A stretch of 64,000 nucleotides of DNA from Pedobacter antarcticus (GCF_900112985.1 NZ_FONS01000006.1:186001-250000), one strand, 5' to 3'; shown: positions 19,322-28,773, counted from the stretch's first letter. The notes: generated from the sequence alone by a model not told the origin. Translations and numbers: made by a program.

Positions 19322-20596
19322 ATGAATAAAATTCATAAACTATTGCCTGTTCTCCTCCTCGCTTTTCTGTTAATGTCCTGCAAGAAGGGTCAGATAGCAC
19401 AAGAAATTACTAAACCCGAAACCCCTCGGGACACAACGCAGGTAAAGCCTCCCGCTCAGGGAAGTAAAGGCCGGACTATCCCATTAGGCACAGGTTCCGG
19501 AAACTTGATAATTGATGGTACCAAGCTAGGACTTGCCTGTGATGATGTCATCAAAATTAAAGGTGGTACTTATAAAAGTATTGATATCAAAAATATTAAT
19601 ACCGGCTGTAATGTCACCATTCAAAATGATGGCTTGGTAGAGATTGCGGGAAATAGTGATCATATTTTCCTCAGTAAGGTGAGCAACCTGACAATTTCAG
19701 GTAAAGGAACTGCTGGTATTACTTACGGATTTGTATCAAGAGACAGTCCCCAGCACCGATCGATTTCAGTGACAGGTACGGTGCAAAACCTCACAGTACA
19801 AAATTTCGCATTCAAAAATATTGGAGATTATGTAGTCTATTTTAATTCCGGCCAGATTGTATATGACGGCAGCGCATCATCATATTCCAATAATGTCAGG
19901 TTCCTGAACAATAGTTGTTCTAATACTGGCTCTTTTCTTCATCTGGAAGGAGGCGTTGAGAATGGTGTGATACGTGGCCTTATTAAGAAACTGGAAGTTG
20001 CCTATCTGGACTTTCGGAACTCAAATAGTGGAGACGCTGTTCTTGCGGAAAATGCCGATGACTATAATATCCACCACAATACTGTTATTGATGTAAACAG
20101 TGCGAACAACAATCACAATGGTATTTTCACAATGAAGGGTAGTGGATCTTTTCATCACAACCTCATACGCAATCATCAGGGAAATGCGATTCGGGCCTGG
20201 ACAAGAAGTTTTGGTACCACTCCGAAAGAAGTATTAATTTATAATAATACTGTAGTGAATTCCAGAAAATATTCCGGCTTTGAAGTCCAGTCATTTGCAA
20301 GCATGATTATCGGCGGCAAAACAACCTATTCAAATGTTAAAGTCTATAACAATATCTGTGGTAAACTGAATACCAGCAAAGACTGGGTCGGTGTTGTAGT
20401 AGATGTTTATAGTTTAGAGGGTGGGAAATGTGAAGTATATAATAATACCGGATTTGATTTTCCTGCGCCAAACCCTAAAAGCTACATTGTTAGTCAGCAG
20501 GCGAACACAGTGCCAGTACAAACTAATAATAAATACTTTGCAACTGCAGCTGAAGCCGGGATTCCCGATATCAATGCATTAAAAATCCAGAATTAG
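19322..20596 (+). CDS. Right-handed beta-helix lipoprotein
   Basis: The 424-residue product begins with a lipoprotein signal peptide with the lipobox LLMSC (about residue 20) followed by KKG. After a Pro/Thr-rich spacer (about 30-55), the body is built of short repeating strands rich in Asn and Gly with hydrophobic positions (for example NIHHNTVIDVN, FHHNLIRNHQGNAI, VLIYNNTVVNS, VKVYNNICG). These are typical of parallel beta-helix (PbH1) folds found in polysaccharide lyases and epimerases. No catalytic residues can be assigned with confidence, so lyase, epimerase and pure binding roles remain open. Its position inside the EPS locus, divergent from a glycosidase lipoprotein, suggests action on the exported polymer. 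Confidence 0.75.
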   Translation: MNKIHKLLPVLLLAFLLMSCKKGQIAQEITKPETPRDTTQVKPPAQGSKGRTIPLGTGSGNLIIDGTKLGLACDDVIKIKGGTYKSIDIKNINTGCNVTIQNDGLVEIAGNSDHIFLSKVSNLTISGKGTAGITYGFVSRDSPQHRSISVTGTVQNLTVQNFAFKNIGDYVVYFNSGQIVYDGSASSYSNNVRFLNNSCSNTGSFLHLEGGVENGVIRGLIKKLEVAYLDFRNSNSGDAVLAENADDYNIHHNTVIDVNSANNNHNGIFTMKGSGSFHHNLIRNHQGNAIRAWTRSFGTTPKEVLIYNNTVVNSRKYSGFEVQSFASMIIGGKTTYSNVKVYNNICGKLNTSKDWVGVVVDVYSLEGGKCEVYNNTGFDFPAPNPKSYIVSQQANTVPVQTNNKYFATAAEAGIPDINALKIQN

Positions 20597-20611
20597 AAAA
20601 CACTGATCTGA

Positions 20612-20670
20612 AATAAAGGGATAACAAAAAAGCAGCAATAGACTTGCTGCTTTTTTGTTATCCCTTTATT
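20612..20670. terminator. Bidirectional intrinsic terminator with a perfect 27-bp stem
   Basis: Positions 20612-20638 and 20644-20670 are exact reverse complements around a 5-nt loop (TAGAC). The inner stem is GCAGCAA/TTGCTGC flanked by six A and six T, giving a T tract on both strands. It sits between the convergent beta-helix and flippase genes and can serve both. Confidence 0.9.
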
Positions 20671-20685
20671 ATTAAATAATCTTAC

Positions 20686-22038
20686 TTATCTCGTTCTGGC
20701 AAAAATAGTAGCAAAGATTTGTTTAACGAATAAAACCGTTTCCTGAAAACCAATCACATATATATTCCAGAAACTGAATTTATGAAATCTGTTTAAAGGA
20801 GGATAAGCTATAATTATAGCGAGCAGTACCGGGATCACATTAGCTATAGCAATCGTATAAACTGATTTGAAGAACATCATTCCGATGAAATCTGCTGCGA
20901 CATTTGCAGCGAGCATAATTAAGATTTTGAAGAAGTTAATCTTCGGTTTATGAATAACATCGAGTGTGAGTGCGAAAAACCTGTCTGCAGGTGCGAAAAT
21001 AGCGATGCTCATAAACATCCGGAATAAATGCGGAGCTTCGGTATTTACATATTTCCCACCACCTATCAAAGCAATAATCGGTTCCGCAAAAATGATTGAA
21101 ACCAAAGCAATCAGAAAAATGAAGATAGTTATCATTCCAATCATCTTTTTCATCACAAATATCATTTCAGCTTTCTGATTGTTATTGTAATAGGCAGATA
21201 AGCTCGGCATACCCGATGCAACAAAACTTAATAAAGGAATTTCAATTAATTGCATCAGCCTTCCACCAAGATTGTATACCGCCAATGCTGCAGGTCCTAA
21301 AAAGAAGTTAATAAACATGATATCAGTTACCTTAAAAAGATTCGAGCTAACCATTGTTCCAACGCTGTATTTCCCAAAATGGAAAAGATCCAAAAAAGAT
21401 TTACGTGTTGCATTGGTTATTGACTTTATCATGGTCCAGCCAAAGCAGATAGCGGCAATACCTGCTATCAGATTAGTAATTATGTAAGTATAGATTATAG
21501 AGGTCAGCGTTACAGTACCCATAAAAGTTAATACCCCCACTGTTCCTGTAAATAACGTCTGATTAATCAGCCTCAACCATAAAAGCCTGTCAAATCTCTT
21601 ATCTCCCTGCACTATGAGAGTAGCCATAAAAGAAGGTAAAGTTGCCAGTGTGATTATCGAGAAGTACTTAATAAAAAGCACAACACCTTCATTTTCACTA
21701 AAAGGCGGCAGCAAGTAAAAAAGTACGTTTAGTACAATTAATGACCCCGTGATTATCAAAGCAAGGCACCAGGCTGATCCAGCTATTTCCTTAGCAACGG
21801 CACCAGTAGTACCAGAATAAAATTTAATAAAAGCGGTTGTGATAAATCCCGATCTGAGGGTATCAATCAACCCAAGTACTGTCATAAAAAAGACGTAGAC
21901 ACCTATATCCTGAACAGAAAGTGCACGATAAAGAATGGCAATGATCAGCATTCCAAAAACTGCCATTACACCGTTTCCTGCTAGAGATTGAAAATGTATA
22001 TTATTAAGAGGAGACAGTATCTTTTTTAATGAAAGCAT
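20686..22038 (-). CDS. Polysaccharide flippase, Wzx/MATE-like
   Basis: The 450-residue polytopic membrane protein has about 12-14 hydrophobic segments. Its N-terminal region (LAGNGVMAVFGMLIIAILYRAL) and general layout match the oligosaccharide flippase superfamily (polysaccharide_synt type). It would move lipid-linked repeat units across the inner membrane for polymerisation by the Wzy-like protein encoded at 28774. It is separated by 149 bp from the upstream GMC oxidoreductase gene and ends at a strong bidirectional terminator, so it is the last gene of the main EPS unit or a separate gene. The family is confident; the substrate is not known. Confidence 0.85.
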   Translation of the reverse strand: MLSLKKILSPLNNIHFQSLAGNGVMAVFGMLIIAILYRALSVQDIGVYVFFMTVLGLIDTLRSGFITTAFIKFYSGTTGAVAKEIAGSAWCLALIITGSLIVLNVLFYLLPPFSENEGVVLFIKYFSIITLATLPSFMATLIVQGDKRFDRLLWLRLINQTLFTGTVGVLTFMGTVTLTSIIYTYIITNLIAGIAAICFGWTMIKSITNATRKSFLDLFHFGKYSVGTMVSSNLFKVTDIMFINFFLGPAALAVYNLGGRLMQLIEIPLLSFVASGMPSLSAYYNNNQKAEMIFVMKKMIGMITIFIFLIALVSIIFAEPIIALIGGGKYVNTEAPHLFRMFMSIAIFAPADRFFALTLDVIHKPKINFFKILIMLAANVAADFIGMMFFKSVYTIAIANVIPVLLAIIIAYPPLNRFHKFSFWNIYVIGFQETVLFVKQIFATIFARTR

Positions 22039-22187
22039 TTTTAGATAGTAAATTAATACAATATTTTTTGGAAGTGCATAAAAATCTCAATTTACAGCTA
22101 TGAAGAAACTATAAATATTTCTTTTCGTCTAAGATATAAGAAAGAGTCCCGATATCAAATTTTCTTTAGTTTAAGATGATATGACTA

Positions 22188-23882
22188 TCAAAGATTATTT
22201 TTCTTAAGTTCCTCCACGGCATAATTACATGCCCGCGCAGTTAATGCCATATAAGTTAAAGAAGGATTCTGACAAGCAGATGAAGTCATACAACTTCCAT
22301 CTGTTATAAAAACATTCTTTACAGCATGGATTTGATTATTACCATTTAATACAGAAGTCTTTGGATCTTCACCCATCCTTGCCGTTCCCATCTCATGAAC
22401 AGTGCCGCCTCCAACAGTTTTATAATTAAAACTGTCAATATTGTTAAAACCCGCGTCCGCAAGCATCTGTTGTGAGGTATGCTGAATATCCGCCATCATC
22501 TTCTTCTCATTCTCTTTAAATTCAAAATCTATTTTGATAAGCGGTAATCCCCATTTATCTTTTTTATCATTATCAAGGGATACCCGGTTATCATGATAAG
22601 GAAGACACTCGCCCCAGCCGGCCATCCAAACTGACCATTCGCCAGGCCGCGTCAACTGCTTTTTAAAGTCAGCGCCAAATCCTGCATTCCGTCCCATTTC
22701 CTGCCATCCGTAGCGCTCTCCGTCACCCTGAATATTGTACCCTCTGAGAAAAGCAGCATTCGTGTCTGGAACCAGGTTTCTAAATCTGGGTATAAGAAAA
22801 CCACAGGGCCGTCTTCCCTTATAATAAGAGTCCTGAAACGAAGAATGTGTGCCTTGTGCACCCGCTGAGGAATGATGATCCATTAGATTATGCCCCAACT
22901 CGCCACTGTCATTTCCAAATCCATCGGGGAATCTGGACGATTTTGAGTTAAGCATAATACCCGCTGTAGCAATTGTGGAGGCATTTAAAAAGATAACCTT
23001 TGCTGAATACTCAAAGGTTTCCATTGTTAATGTGTCTATCACCCTTACTCCAGATGCTTTACCGGATTTATTATCATAGATTATTTCTGAAACAATTGAA
23101 TATGGCCGCAGTGTCAGATTCCCTGTTTGGAAAGCGGCAGGAATCGTAGAACTGTTACTGCTAAAATAACCACCATAAGGACACCCTCTCGTACATAGGT
23201 TTCTATTTTGGCAGGGCCCCCTTCCATCCCATCCTTTAGTCAGGTTCGCCACCCGGGCGATAGTAAGCAACCTGTCGCCGTTATGTTTTTTAATGGAATT
23301 ATTAAGATGATTTTCTATGCAATTTAATTCCATCGGGGGTAGAAAAGAACCGTCCGGAAGATGACCCAGATTTTCGTTTTGACCACTTACGCCTATAAAA
23401 TTTTCAACATAGCTGTACCAGGGAGCAATATCACGATACCTTATTGGCCAGTCAACCCCATGACCATCCTTCTTATTTGCCGCAAAATCAAGATCACTGA
23501 GCCTATAACATTGACGGCCCCAAGTAAGTGACCTCCCACCGACCTGGTATCCCCTGATCCAATTAAAAGGCTTCTCTTCCAGATATGGGTGATCAACATC
23601 ATTAGCGAAGAATGACTGGCTACCAGCATCGGCGTATTGTGTTTTTTTAGGATTATTCTGCTTCTCCTGCTCACTAAAATTAAGGCGCAGGCCAAAATCC
23701 CAGGGTTTTAGATTTGCAGTCGGGTAATCCTGGATATGCTTAACATCTCTCCCTCTTTCCAGCAAAAGAGTCTTCATTCCCTTTTTACAAAGTTCCATTG
23801 CCGCCCAGCCGCCACTTATTCCAGAGCCAACAACGATGGCATCAAAAGTCGCCTCAATTTTAGATTTCCCTGATATATACAT
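22188..23882 (-). CDS. GMC-family FAD-dependent oxidoreductase
   Basis: The 564-residue flavoprotein has the N-terminal dinucleotide-binding motif VVGSGISGGWAAMELCKKG (about 17-35) followed by LLLERG, and the C-terminal GGTVHEMGTARMG block carrying the catalytic His region, then the flavin-binding SACQNPSLTYMALTARAC segment. This fits the large subunit of membrane-associated sugar or polyol dehydrogenases in the GMC family. It has no signal peptide of its own. The next upstream gene (6 bp away) encodes a twin-arginine-type small subunit, so the pair is likely exported together. Its position within an EPS operon suggests oxidation of a sugar residue or an alcohol connected with the polymer; the substrate is unknown. 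Confidence 0.88.
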   Translation of the reverse strand: MYISGKSKIEATFDAIVVGSGISGGWAAMELCKKGMKTLLLERGRDVKHIQDYPTANLKPWDFGLRLNFSEQEKQNNPKKTQYADAGSQSFFANDVDHPYLEEKPFNWIRGYQVGGRSLTWGRQCYRLSDLDFAANKKDGHGVDWPIRYRDIAPWYSYVENFIGVSGQNENLGHLPDGSFLPPMELNCIENHLNNSIKKHNGDRLLTIARVANLTKGWDGRGPCQNRNLCTRGCPYGGYFSSNSSTIPAAFQTGNLTLRPYSIVSEIIYDNKSGKASGVRVIDTLTMETFEYSAKVIFLNASTIATAGIMLNSKSSRFPDGFGNDSGELGHNLMDHHSSAGAQGTHSSFQDSYYKGRRPCGFLIPRFRNLVPDTNAAFLRGYNIQGDGERYGWQEMGRNAGFGADFKKQLTRPGEWSVWMAGWGECLPYHDNRVSLDNDKKDKWGLPLIKIDFEFKENEKKMMADIQHTSQQMLADAGFNNIDSFNYKTVGGGTVHEMGTARMGEDPKTSVLNGNNQIHAVKNVFITDGSCMTSSACQNPSLTYMALTARACNYAVEELKKNNL

Positions 23883-23888
23883 TACATA

Positions 23889-24461
23889 CTATTTTGTTGC
23901 CCAGGATTTCTGATTTAACTGCAGAGGTGTACAAGCAAGATAATCGCCTGGCACATAATCAAAAGCAAGACCCTGCATGGCACCAACTTCAGATGTACAA
24001 TATCCCTCAACCGTTAACTCCTTTAGTTTTATAAAAAATGGCTTACCCAACAATCTATTGCTGATCTTATTTAGTATTGCCGACGAATATCCAGAAGATT
24101 TTTCATAATAACTCAAAATCTGATACCTGGATTTATAGCTACAATTTATAAACTCGTTTTCATAATAGTTTAAAGCATATTGTTCCAGTTGCTTTAAACC
24201 TTTTATAAAATTACGCTGCGTTTTCTTATCAGAGCCCTCGGTTATCATACGGATTATAAACTGATCCACCCTGGCGTCTTTAGCACCGGGTGTATCCGTT
24301 CTTGGTATTATCATTTCCGCAAGTTCAGCAATTGTCGGTTGTTTACCTGCGAGATATTCGATATCCGGGCTCTCCCAACCGGTGAACTTATACACGGCAA
24401 CAATTGCAGAGCCTGAAAGACCTGCACCGAGTAAATACTTTAAAGAAGTTCGCCTGTTCAT
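23889..24461 (-). CDS. Gluconate 2-dehydrogenase subunit 3-family protein with Tat-like signal
   Basis: The 190-residue product starts NRRTSLKYLLG, a twin-arginine pattern, followed by a hydrophobic segment (about 10-27). The body contains ELAEMIIPRTDTPGAKDARVDQFI, the characteristic opening of the gluconate 2-dehydrogenase subunit 3 family. Such small subunits pair with a GMC flavoprotein and act as a Tat export escort, which fits the neighbouring GMC gene that lacks its own signal. The start codon overlaps the stop of the upstream glycosyltransferase gene by 1 bp. No cytochrome c subunit is encoded nearby, so the electron acceptor is unclear. Confidence 0.85.
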   Translation of the reverse strand: MNRRTSLKYLLGAGLSGSAIVAVYKFTGWESPDIEYLAGKQPTIAELAEMIIPRTDTPGAKDARVDQFIIRMITEGSDKKTQRNFIKGLKQLEQYALNYYENEFINCSYKSRYQILSYYEKSSGYSSAILNKISNRLLGKPFFIKLKELTVEGYCTSEVGAMQGLAFDYVPGDYLACTPLQLNQKSWATK

Positions 24462-25582
24462 TACTTTAGTCCTAAAACCTTATCATAAACGTTCTCAATT
24501 TTTAAGGCCATTTCCTCAACACCAAAATTGTCCTTAATTGTTCTGTATGCCTGTTCCCCAAGTCTTTCTCTCAAATTCCTGTCCGATGCCAGCGTCGTAA
24601 TCGCGTCGGCTAGTTTTGAAGATTCAGACACAGGTACCAATACTCCGTTTTCCATTTGTCTAACCAGGTCCCGGGTGCCATCAATTGCTGTAGCCACAAT
24701 TGCCTTTCTCATGGCCATTGCTTCGAGCAATGCAATGGGCAGCCCCTCCCATAAAGAAGGTAGACAAAATATATCTATAGCATTAAGAATAGAAGGAATA
24801 TCACTACGAAAATCCAGAAAAACTATTCTGTCGGTCAATCCCAGTTCACCCGCAAGCCTGAGCATCTCAGGCTTAAGCTCTCCATCTCCTATAATTACAA
24901 ATTTGATTACCTCCGGCGTGAGTGCAATAGCACGTAAAAAGGTGAAAGGATCTTTCTGCACAGTTATCCTTGCAATATAACCGACTAGTACAACGCTGTT
25001 GTCGATATTTATTTCTTTTCTAAAATCCGGAAAAGTCTGGTCAGGATTAAATTTATTCTGGTTGATTCCATTAACAATTACCGACCCTCTTGAGATAGGA
25101 AATCTCTTTTTGCCGTCTGCAAGATTACTTTGGGAAACACAAATTGTATGATCTGCCTTGCTGACTAACAGACGCTCACTTTGAGCCCTGATAAACTTTA
25201 CGGGCATAGACTGGTCAGGATGAAATGACCACCCATGAACCGTATATACCAAAGGTATGTTCAGCTTTTTCGCACTATAAAAAGTATTCGAATTAGCCCT
25301 GGTTCCATGTGCATGAACTAAATCTATATTTTCGTCAGTTAATATCTGTGTAACAGCTGGCCAGGCCTTCCAGTTAAAAGGACGTTCAGTTGGTACAACA
25401 TACACAGTAAAACCCTCAGATTTAAGCTGATCTACCATCGGACCAGGTGTGAAAGCCAGGATTACAGATTCAAATTTATCCCGGTTCAGCTGGTGTACAA
25501 GATCGAGTACATGAGTTTCCCCACCACCTATTTTACCTTGCCTGATAGCATGGAGAATCCTAGTTTTTTTTGTCGCTGTCAT
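24461..25582 (-). CDS. Glycosyltransferase, GT4 family
   Basis: The 373-residue GT-B fold enzyme has the N-terminal IRQGKIGGGETHVLDLVHQL glycine-rich loop, a central LVGYIARITVQKDPFTFLRAI block and the C-terminal FCLPSLWEGLPIALLEAMAM segment with the E-x7-E motif of GT4 enzymes. It would transfer a nucleotide-activated sugar to the growing lipid-linked oligosaccharide on the cytoplasmic face. It is 21 bp after the upstream GT2 gene and overlaps the oxidoreductase small-subunit gene by 1 bp, so it is in the same operon. The donor sugar is not readable. Confidence 0.9.
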   Translation of the reverse strand: MTATKKTRILHAIRQGKIGGGETHVLDLVHQLNRDKFESVILAFTPGPMVDQLKSEGFTVYVVPTERPFNWKAWPAVTQILTDENIDLVHAHGTRANSNTFYSAKKLNIPLVYTVHGWSFHPDQSMPVKFIRAQSERLLVSKADHTICVSQSNLADGKKRFPISRGSVIVNGINQNKFNPDQTFPDFRKEINIDNSVVLVGYIARITVQKDPFTFLRAIALTPEVIKFVIIGDGELKPEMLRLAGELGLTDRIVFLDFRSDIPSILNAIDIFCLPSLWEGLPIALLEAMAMRKAIVATAIDGTRDLVRQMENGVLVPVSESSKLADAITTLASDRNLRERLGEQAYRTIKDNFGVEEMALKIENVYDKVLGLK

Positions 25583-25603
25583 TTCCGATGTATTAAAGAC
25601 TAA

Positions 25604-26794
25604 TTATTTGATAGAGTTTTCGACCTCGTCGATATGCTGATCGCTGTAATGCACAGTTGCAACTGAAATCTCATTTGCGCGTTTAGCTTTCAGTAGAGAC
25701 AGTATCTGTAAAAAAATAAACTTAGGGATATTAACAAGTGCCTTATAAATTATACCAGGTGCTTTAAAATAAGAAAGTGCAGCAAAAAAAACTGCCAGAA
25801 AGCAGATGATTGCAATGCCCCAGAAGTACAACATTTCCGGTAGAAGGACCAGGTCGACAAAAACGCCAATGACGGTCACTAAAGCAAGCATGAACAAAGG
25901 CGGCCTGGAAAAAACCAGTCCACAGAAAAATTGATTACGATTCAAATTAACAAGTCCTCTCCCAATTAATTTAACGCCTTCACCAGAATATTTAAACCAT
26001 GTATTAATCCATCTCGCGCGTTGATTTACCAATTGGTTTGACTTCGCAGTTTTTTCATCAAACACGATAGCTTTCTCTGCAAAAGCTATCCTATAGCCTC
26101 TTTTCAAGATCTGCATCTGGAGTACTTTGTCAAAACCAGCCCCTTCAATCTCAATCGTTTCCAGGCAGTCCCGGTACAACTGAGTTGTAAAAGCCATCCC
26201 CGAACCGGCAAGTGAGGCAGAAGAACCGCATTCAAACAGCAATTTCCGGTCAATAAAACGATAATATATATCTCCTGCTTCATCCAGACATGCATAACTT
26301 GTATTCAGGTTTTTAGCCTGTCTGACACCCTGAACTGCAACATATCCATCTGCAAAAAAATGATTGAGTTCATTAAGATACTCAGGGGAAACCAGGTTAT
26401 CGCTATCTATAATCGTTAAAATTTCATGTGGCCTTTTAAAATTGTGTATTGCATGAAAATGTGATTTAGTATTACTAGCTAAAGTGTGCTCAGGCCTTAG
26501 AAGAACAACCTTATCACTATTAAAATTTAAATTGGAGATATCGCAATTATCAGCTACGATGTAAATCAGATAATTTGAATAATTTAGCTTTAATGCGGAA
26601 TCAACTAGTGCGGGCAATAAGTTAGTCTGCTGATAGGCAGTAATTATTACTGCATAATCAAATTCCCGGATAATGGGATTACTCGGTTTATCTGCTCTCC
26701 GGACCAGCTTTATTAATAAAAGCAGGACAGGGAGAATAAAATAAAAAGCCATAAAAAAATGGAATATAATCCAGACAGTTTTTAAAATTTCCAT
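25604..26794 (-). CDS. Membrane glycosyltransferase, family 2
   Basis: The 396-residue product has an N-terminal transmembrane helix (about 8-28), a GT2 catalytic region with VIITAYQQTNLLPALV, YIVADNCD and the DSDNLVSPEYL metal-binding motif, a QRARWINTWF motif near 260 that corresponds to the QxxRW signature of processive enzymes, and two or three C-terminal membrane helices. The QxxRW-type motif suggests a synthase-like or lipid-linked membrane transferase. It starts 9 bp downstream of the GT-B gene at 26804. The sugar substrate is unknown. Confidence 0.87.
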   Translation of the reverse strand: MEILKTVWIIFHFFMAFYFILPVLLLLIKLVRRADKPSNPIIREFDYAVIITAYQQTNLLPALVDSALKLNYSNYLIYIVADNCDISNLNFNSDKVVLLRPEHTLASNTKSHFHAIHNFKRPHEILTIIDSDNLVSPEYLNELNHFFADGYVAVQGVRQAKNLNTSYACLDEAGDIYYRFIDRKLLFECGSSASLAGSGMAFTTQLYRDCLETIEIEGAGFDKVLQMQILKRGYRIAFAEKAIVFDEKTAKSNQLVNQRARWINTWFKYSGEGVKLIGRGLVNLNRNQFFCGLVFSRPPLFMLALVTVIGVFVDLVLLPEMLYFWGIAIICFLAVFFAALSYFKAPGIIYKALVNIPKFIFLQILSLLKAKRANEISVATVHYSDQHIDEVENSIK

Positions 26795-26803
26795 AAGCAG
26801 CGG

Positions 26804-28015
26804 CTATTTATGTGCCGAAATAGTTTTTTCAATTGCGCGATAAATCTTATCCACGCTATTTTCCCAAGTATGAGTTAATGCATATTCAGTTCTGGCTTTC
26901 TGAAGTTCTGCATTATCATCCCGGAGAGCAGACTCTATAAGTTCCAGATAATCTTCTTTAGATTTAGCCAGACTCACGAAATCTTTAAATGATTCCATAG
27001 TTGCTGTAGCGCTTACCACCACAGGCTTACCCATTACCAGATACTCATCTATTTTACGCGGATAATTGCCAATTGTGACTTCATTAATAAGCTGGGGGTT
27101 AATACACACGTCAAATATTCTGATATAATCAGCCAGCATTTCCATAGGCTTGATACCCGCGAAAATAATATTTTTAAAACTATGCAGTTTTCCAGCTTTG
27201 AATGCATTGTCCTCCGGACCGACCATAATTATCGTCCAATCAGGTTTGTTCTTTGCAAGATAAGCAATAATATCCTGGTCCAAACGTGCACTTTCTAAAG
27301 CCCCGACATAGCCAATAACGGGCCCGGAAAACTTTTCTGCGAATGGGTAAGGTCCAGGTATTCCAGTAAAAAATTTAAAATCGCAACCCTGTCCGACATA
27401 AAATGAATTGGTATTAAACTGCCGGCAATAATCCGTGAGATAGGTTGAGTTGGTAATGCACAAATCATACTTAGCAATAATAGCCGGCTCCAACCGTAGC
27501 CCGTGTCTTCGCCAGTATGGAACTGCCACCATATTATCTCTGGAGTAATAAATGCTCAAAACCGGGTCAAGAAATTCTTTAAGATGAAAACCCTTGAACA
27601 TCTCGTTATCATTAAGCAGCATAAAATTACTAAACCCAAGTAATTTTAAGGCTTTTTTAATCGACTGGGCGAACTTGTAATTATTGTATTTATTGGCCCA
27701 GTCAAATATAAAATTACTGCCAATCCAATTGATAGATTCCAGCATACAATCCGGATAGAGATTCCAGAGATTTTCCTGGATCTTTACAATCTCAATCTTT
27801 TTGTTTTTTATGATTGCCCTTCGCTTCTTAACTCTGGGGTTTTTCCACTCTCTGTAAAGTGTGACGCGATCCAATGGAGAATTCACATAAAGAACCCTAT
27901 GCTTTTTAGAGAGTTCTAAAGCAAGGTCCTTACTGTTGCTGCCAATCTCGACATCCCATGGCTGCTGCCCAATAATGACAACTTCAAATTCTGAATGCCC
28001 CCCGAAGTTAATCAT
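26804..28015 (-). CDS. Glycosyltransferase, GT-B fold (TuaH-like)
   Basis: The 403-residue product starts INFGGHSEFEVVIIGQQPWD and has LCITNSTYLTDYCRQF, then VIGYVGALESARLDQDII and the C-terminal INPQLINEVTIGNYPRKIDEYLVMGKPVVVSA block that binds the nucleotide sugar in GT-B enzymes. The layout resembles the teichuronic-acid TuaH-type glycosyltransferases and the other EPS-locus enzyme encoded at 35056, so the two look like distant paralogs. It is encoded 46 bp after the acyltransferase gene. The donor and linkage are unknown. Confidence 0.82.
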   Translation of the reverse strand: MINFGGHSEFEVVIIGQQPWDVEIGSNSKDLALELSKKHRVLYVNSPLDRVTLYREWKNPRVKKRRAIIKNKKIEIVKIQENLWNLYPDCMLESINWIGSNFIFDWANKYNNYKFAQSIKKALKLLGFSNFMLLNDNEMFKGFHLKEFLDPVLSIYYSRDNMVAVPYWRRHGLRLEPAIIAKYDLCITNSTYLTDYCRQFNTNSFYVGQGCDFKFFTGIPGPYPFAEKFSGPVIGYVGALESARLDQDIIAYLAKNKPDWTIIMVGPEDNAFKAGKLHSFKNIIFAGIKPMEMLADYIRIFDVCINPQLINEVTIGNYPRKIDEYLVMGKPVVVSATATMESFKDFVSLAKSKEDYLELIESALRDDNAELQKARTEYALTHTWENSVDKIYRAIEKTISAHK

Positions 28016-28061
28016 ATCTAAACACCTTTATTATGTATATAGTCAAAATGGAATCCCCCGA

Positions 28062-28676
28062 TTATACCTTGTCCCAGACCCTGGTAAGGTGATTATATTT
28101 TTTTATCATTTTAGCAGGATTGCCTACAACAACAGTATAAGCTACTACATCTTTGGTAACTACACTTCCAGCACCGACAATAGCGTGTTTTCCAATGCTG
28201 ACACCTGGAGTTATCACACAGTTTGCCCCTATCCATACATCGTCAGCTATAAGCACCTGTTTACAGATCTCCTTTTGTTTACGAGGCGAAATATCTACAT
28301 TCTCATACCCGTGATTTAAACCAGATATAACAATATTCTGAGCTAGCATTACATCCGATCCTATCGTAACAGGTCCTATAATTACATTACCGATTCCGAC
28401 AATGGTGTGCTCACCGATAATTACATCCCCAACCCCATTGTTAATTGTTGCAAAATCCTCGATAACAGAATAATTACCTAAATCAAATTTATTATACGGA
28501 AACACGTCGAGTCTTGTCCTCCGTCTTATAATAGAACTACGTCCCCTTTTATGTATAAAAGGATTCACAAAAAGACTTACCCACAATCTTGGTTTATGTT
28601 CATTCGCGGGAATCATTAACTTCAGGGCTAATGATTTCAAGACCGGGTTGTTTTTTATTCTATCTGTTAATGACAT
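28062..28676 (-). CDS. Left-handed beta-helix (hexapeptide) acyltransferase
   Basis: The 204-residue product is built from hexapeptide repeats (for example [20 protein letters not shown] and [20 protein letters not shown]) ending with [10 protein letters not shown], the standard C-terminus of maltose/serine-type O-acetyltransferases. The conserved catalytic-type His is in [13 protein letters not shown]. It probably acetylates a sugar hydroxyl of the repeat unit. It is encoded within the EPS operon, 9 bp after a 28-codon small gene. The donor (acetyl-CoA) is inferred from the family; the acceptor is unknown. Confidence 0.88.
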   Translation of the reverse strand: MSLTDRIKNNPVLKSLALKLMIPANEHKPRLWVSLFVNPFIHKRGRSSIIRRRTRLDVFPYNKFDLGNYSVIEDFATINNGVGDVIIGEHTIVGIGNVIIGPVTIGSDVMLAQNIVISGLNHGYENVDISPRKQKEICKQVLIADDVWIGANCVITPGVSIGKHAIVGAGSVVTKDVVAYTVVVGNPAKMIKKYNHLTRVWDKV

Positions 28677-28685
28677 CGTATAAAA

Positions 28686-28772
28686 TTATTTATTCTTAAA
28701 TACTTCAAATCCCTTTAAGAAACCATACACAAAACAGATAGCAGCTGGAACAACGAAAATTTCAAATGGCAT
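28686..28772 (-). CDS. Predicted 28-residue single-span membrane peptide
   Basis: A 28-codon open frame starts with an ATG only 1 bp after the stop of the Wzy-like gene and ends 9 bp before the acyltransferase gene. It fills what would otherwise be an unexplained gap. The predicted peptide opens MPFEIFVVPAAICFVYGFL, a single hydrophobic segment, followed by a basic, polar tail (KGFEVFKNK). The tight spacing on both sides suggests real, coupled translation. I do not recognise a family. It could be a small accessory subunit of the polymerase or export complex, or a translational spacer. Confidence 0.5.
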   Translation of the reverse strand: MPFEIFVVPAAICFVYGFLKGFEVFKNK

Positions 28773-28773
28773 A

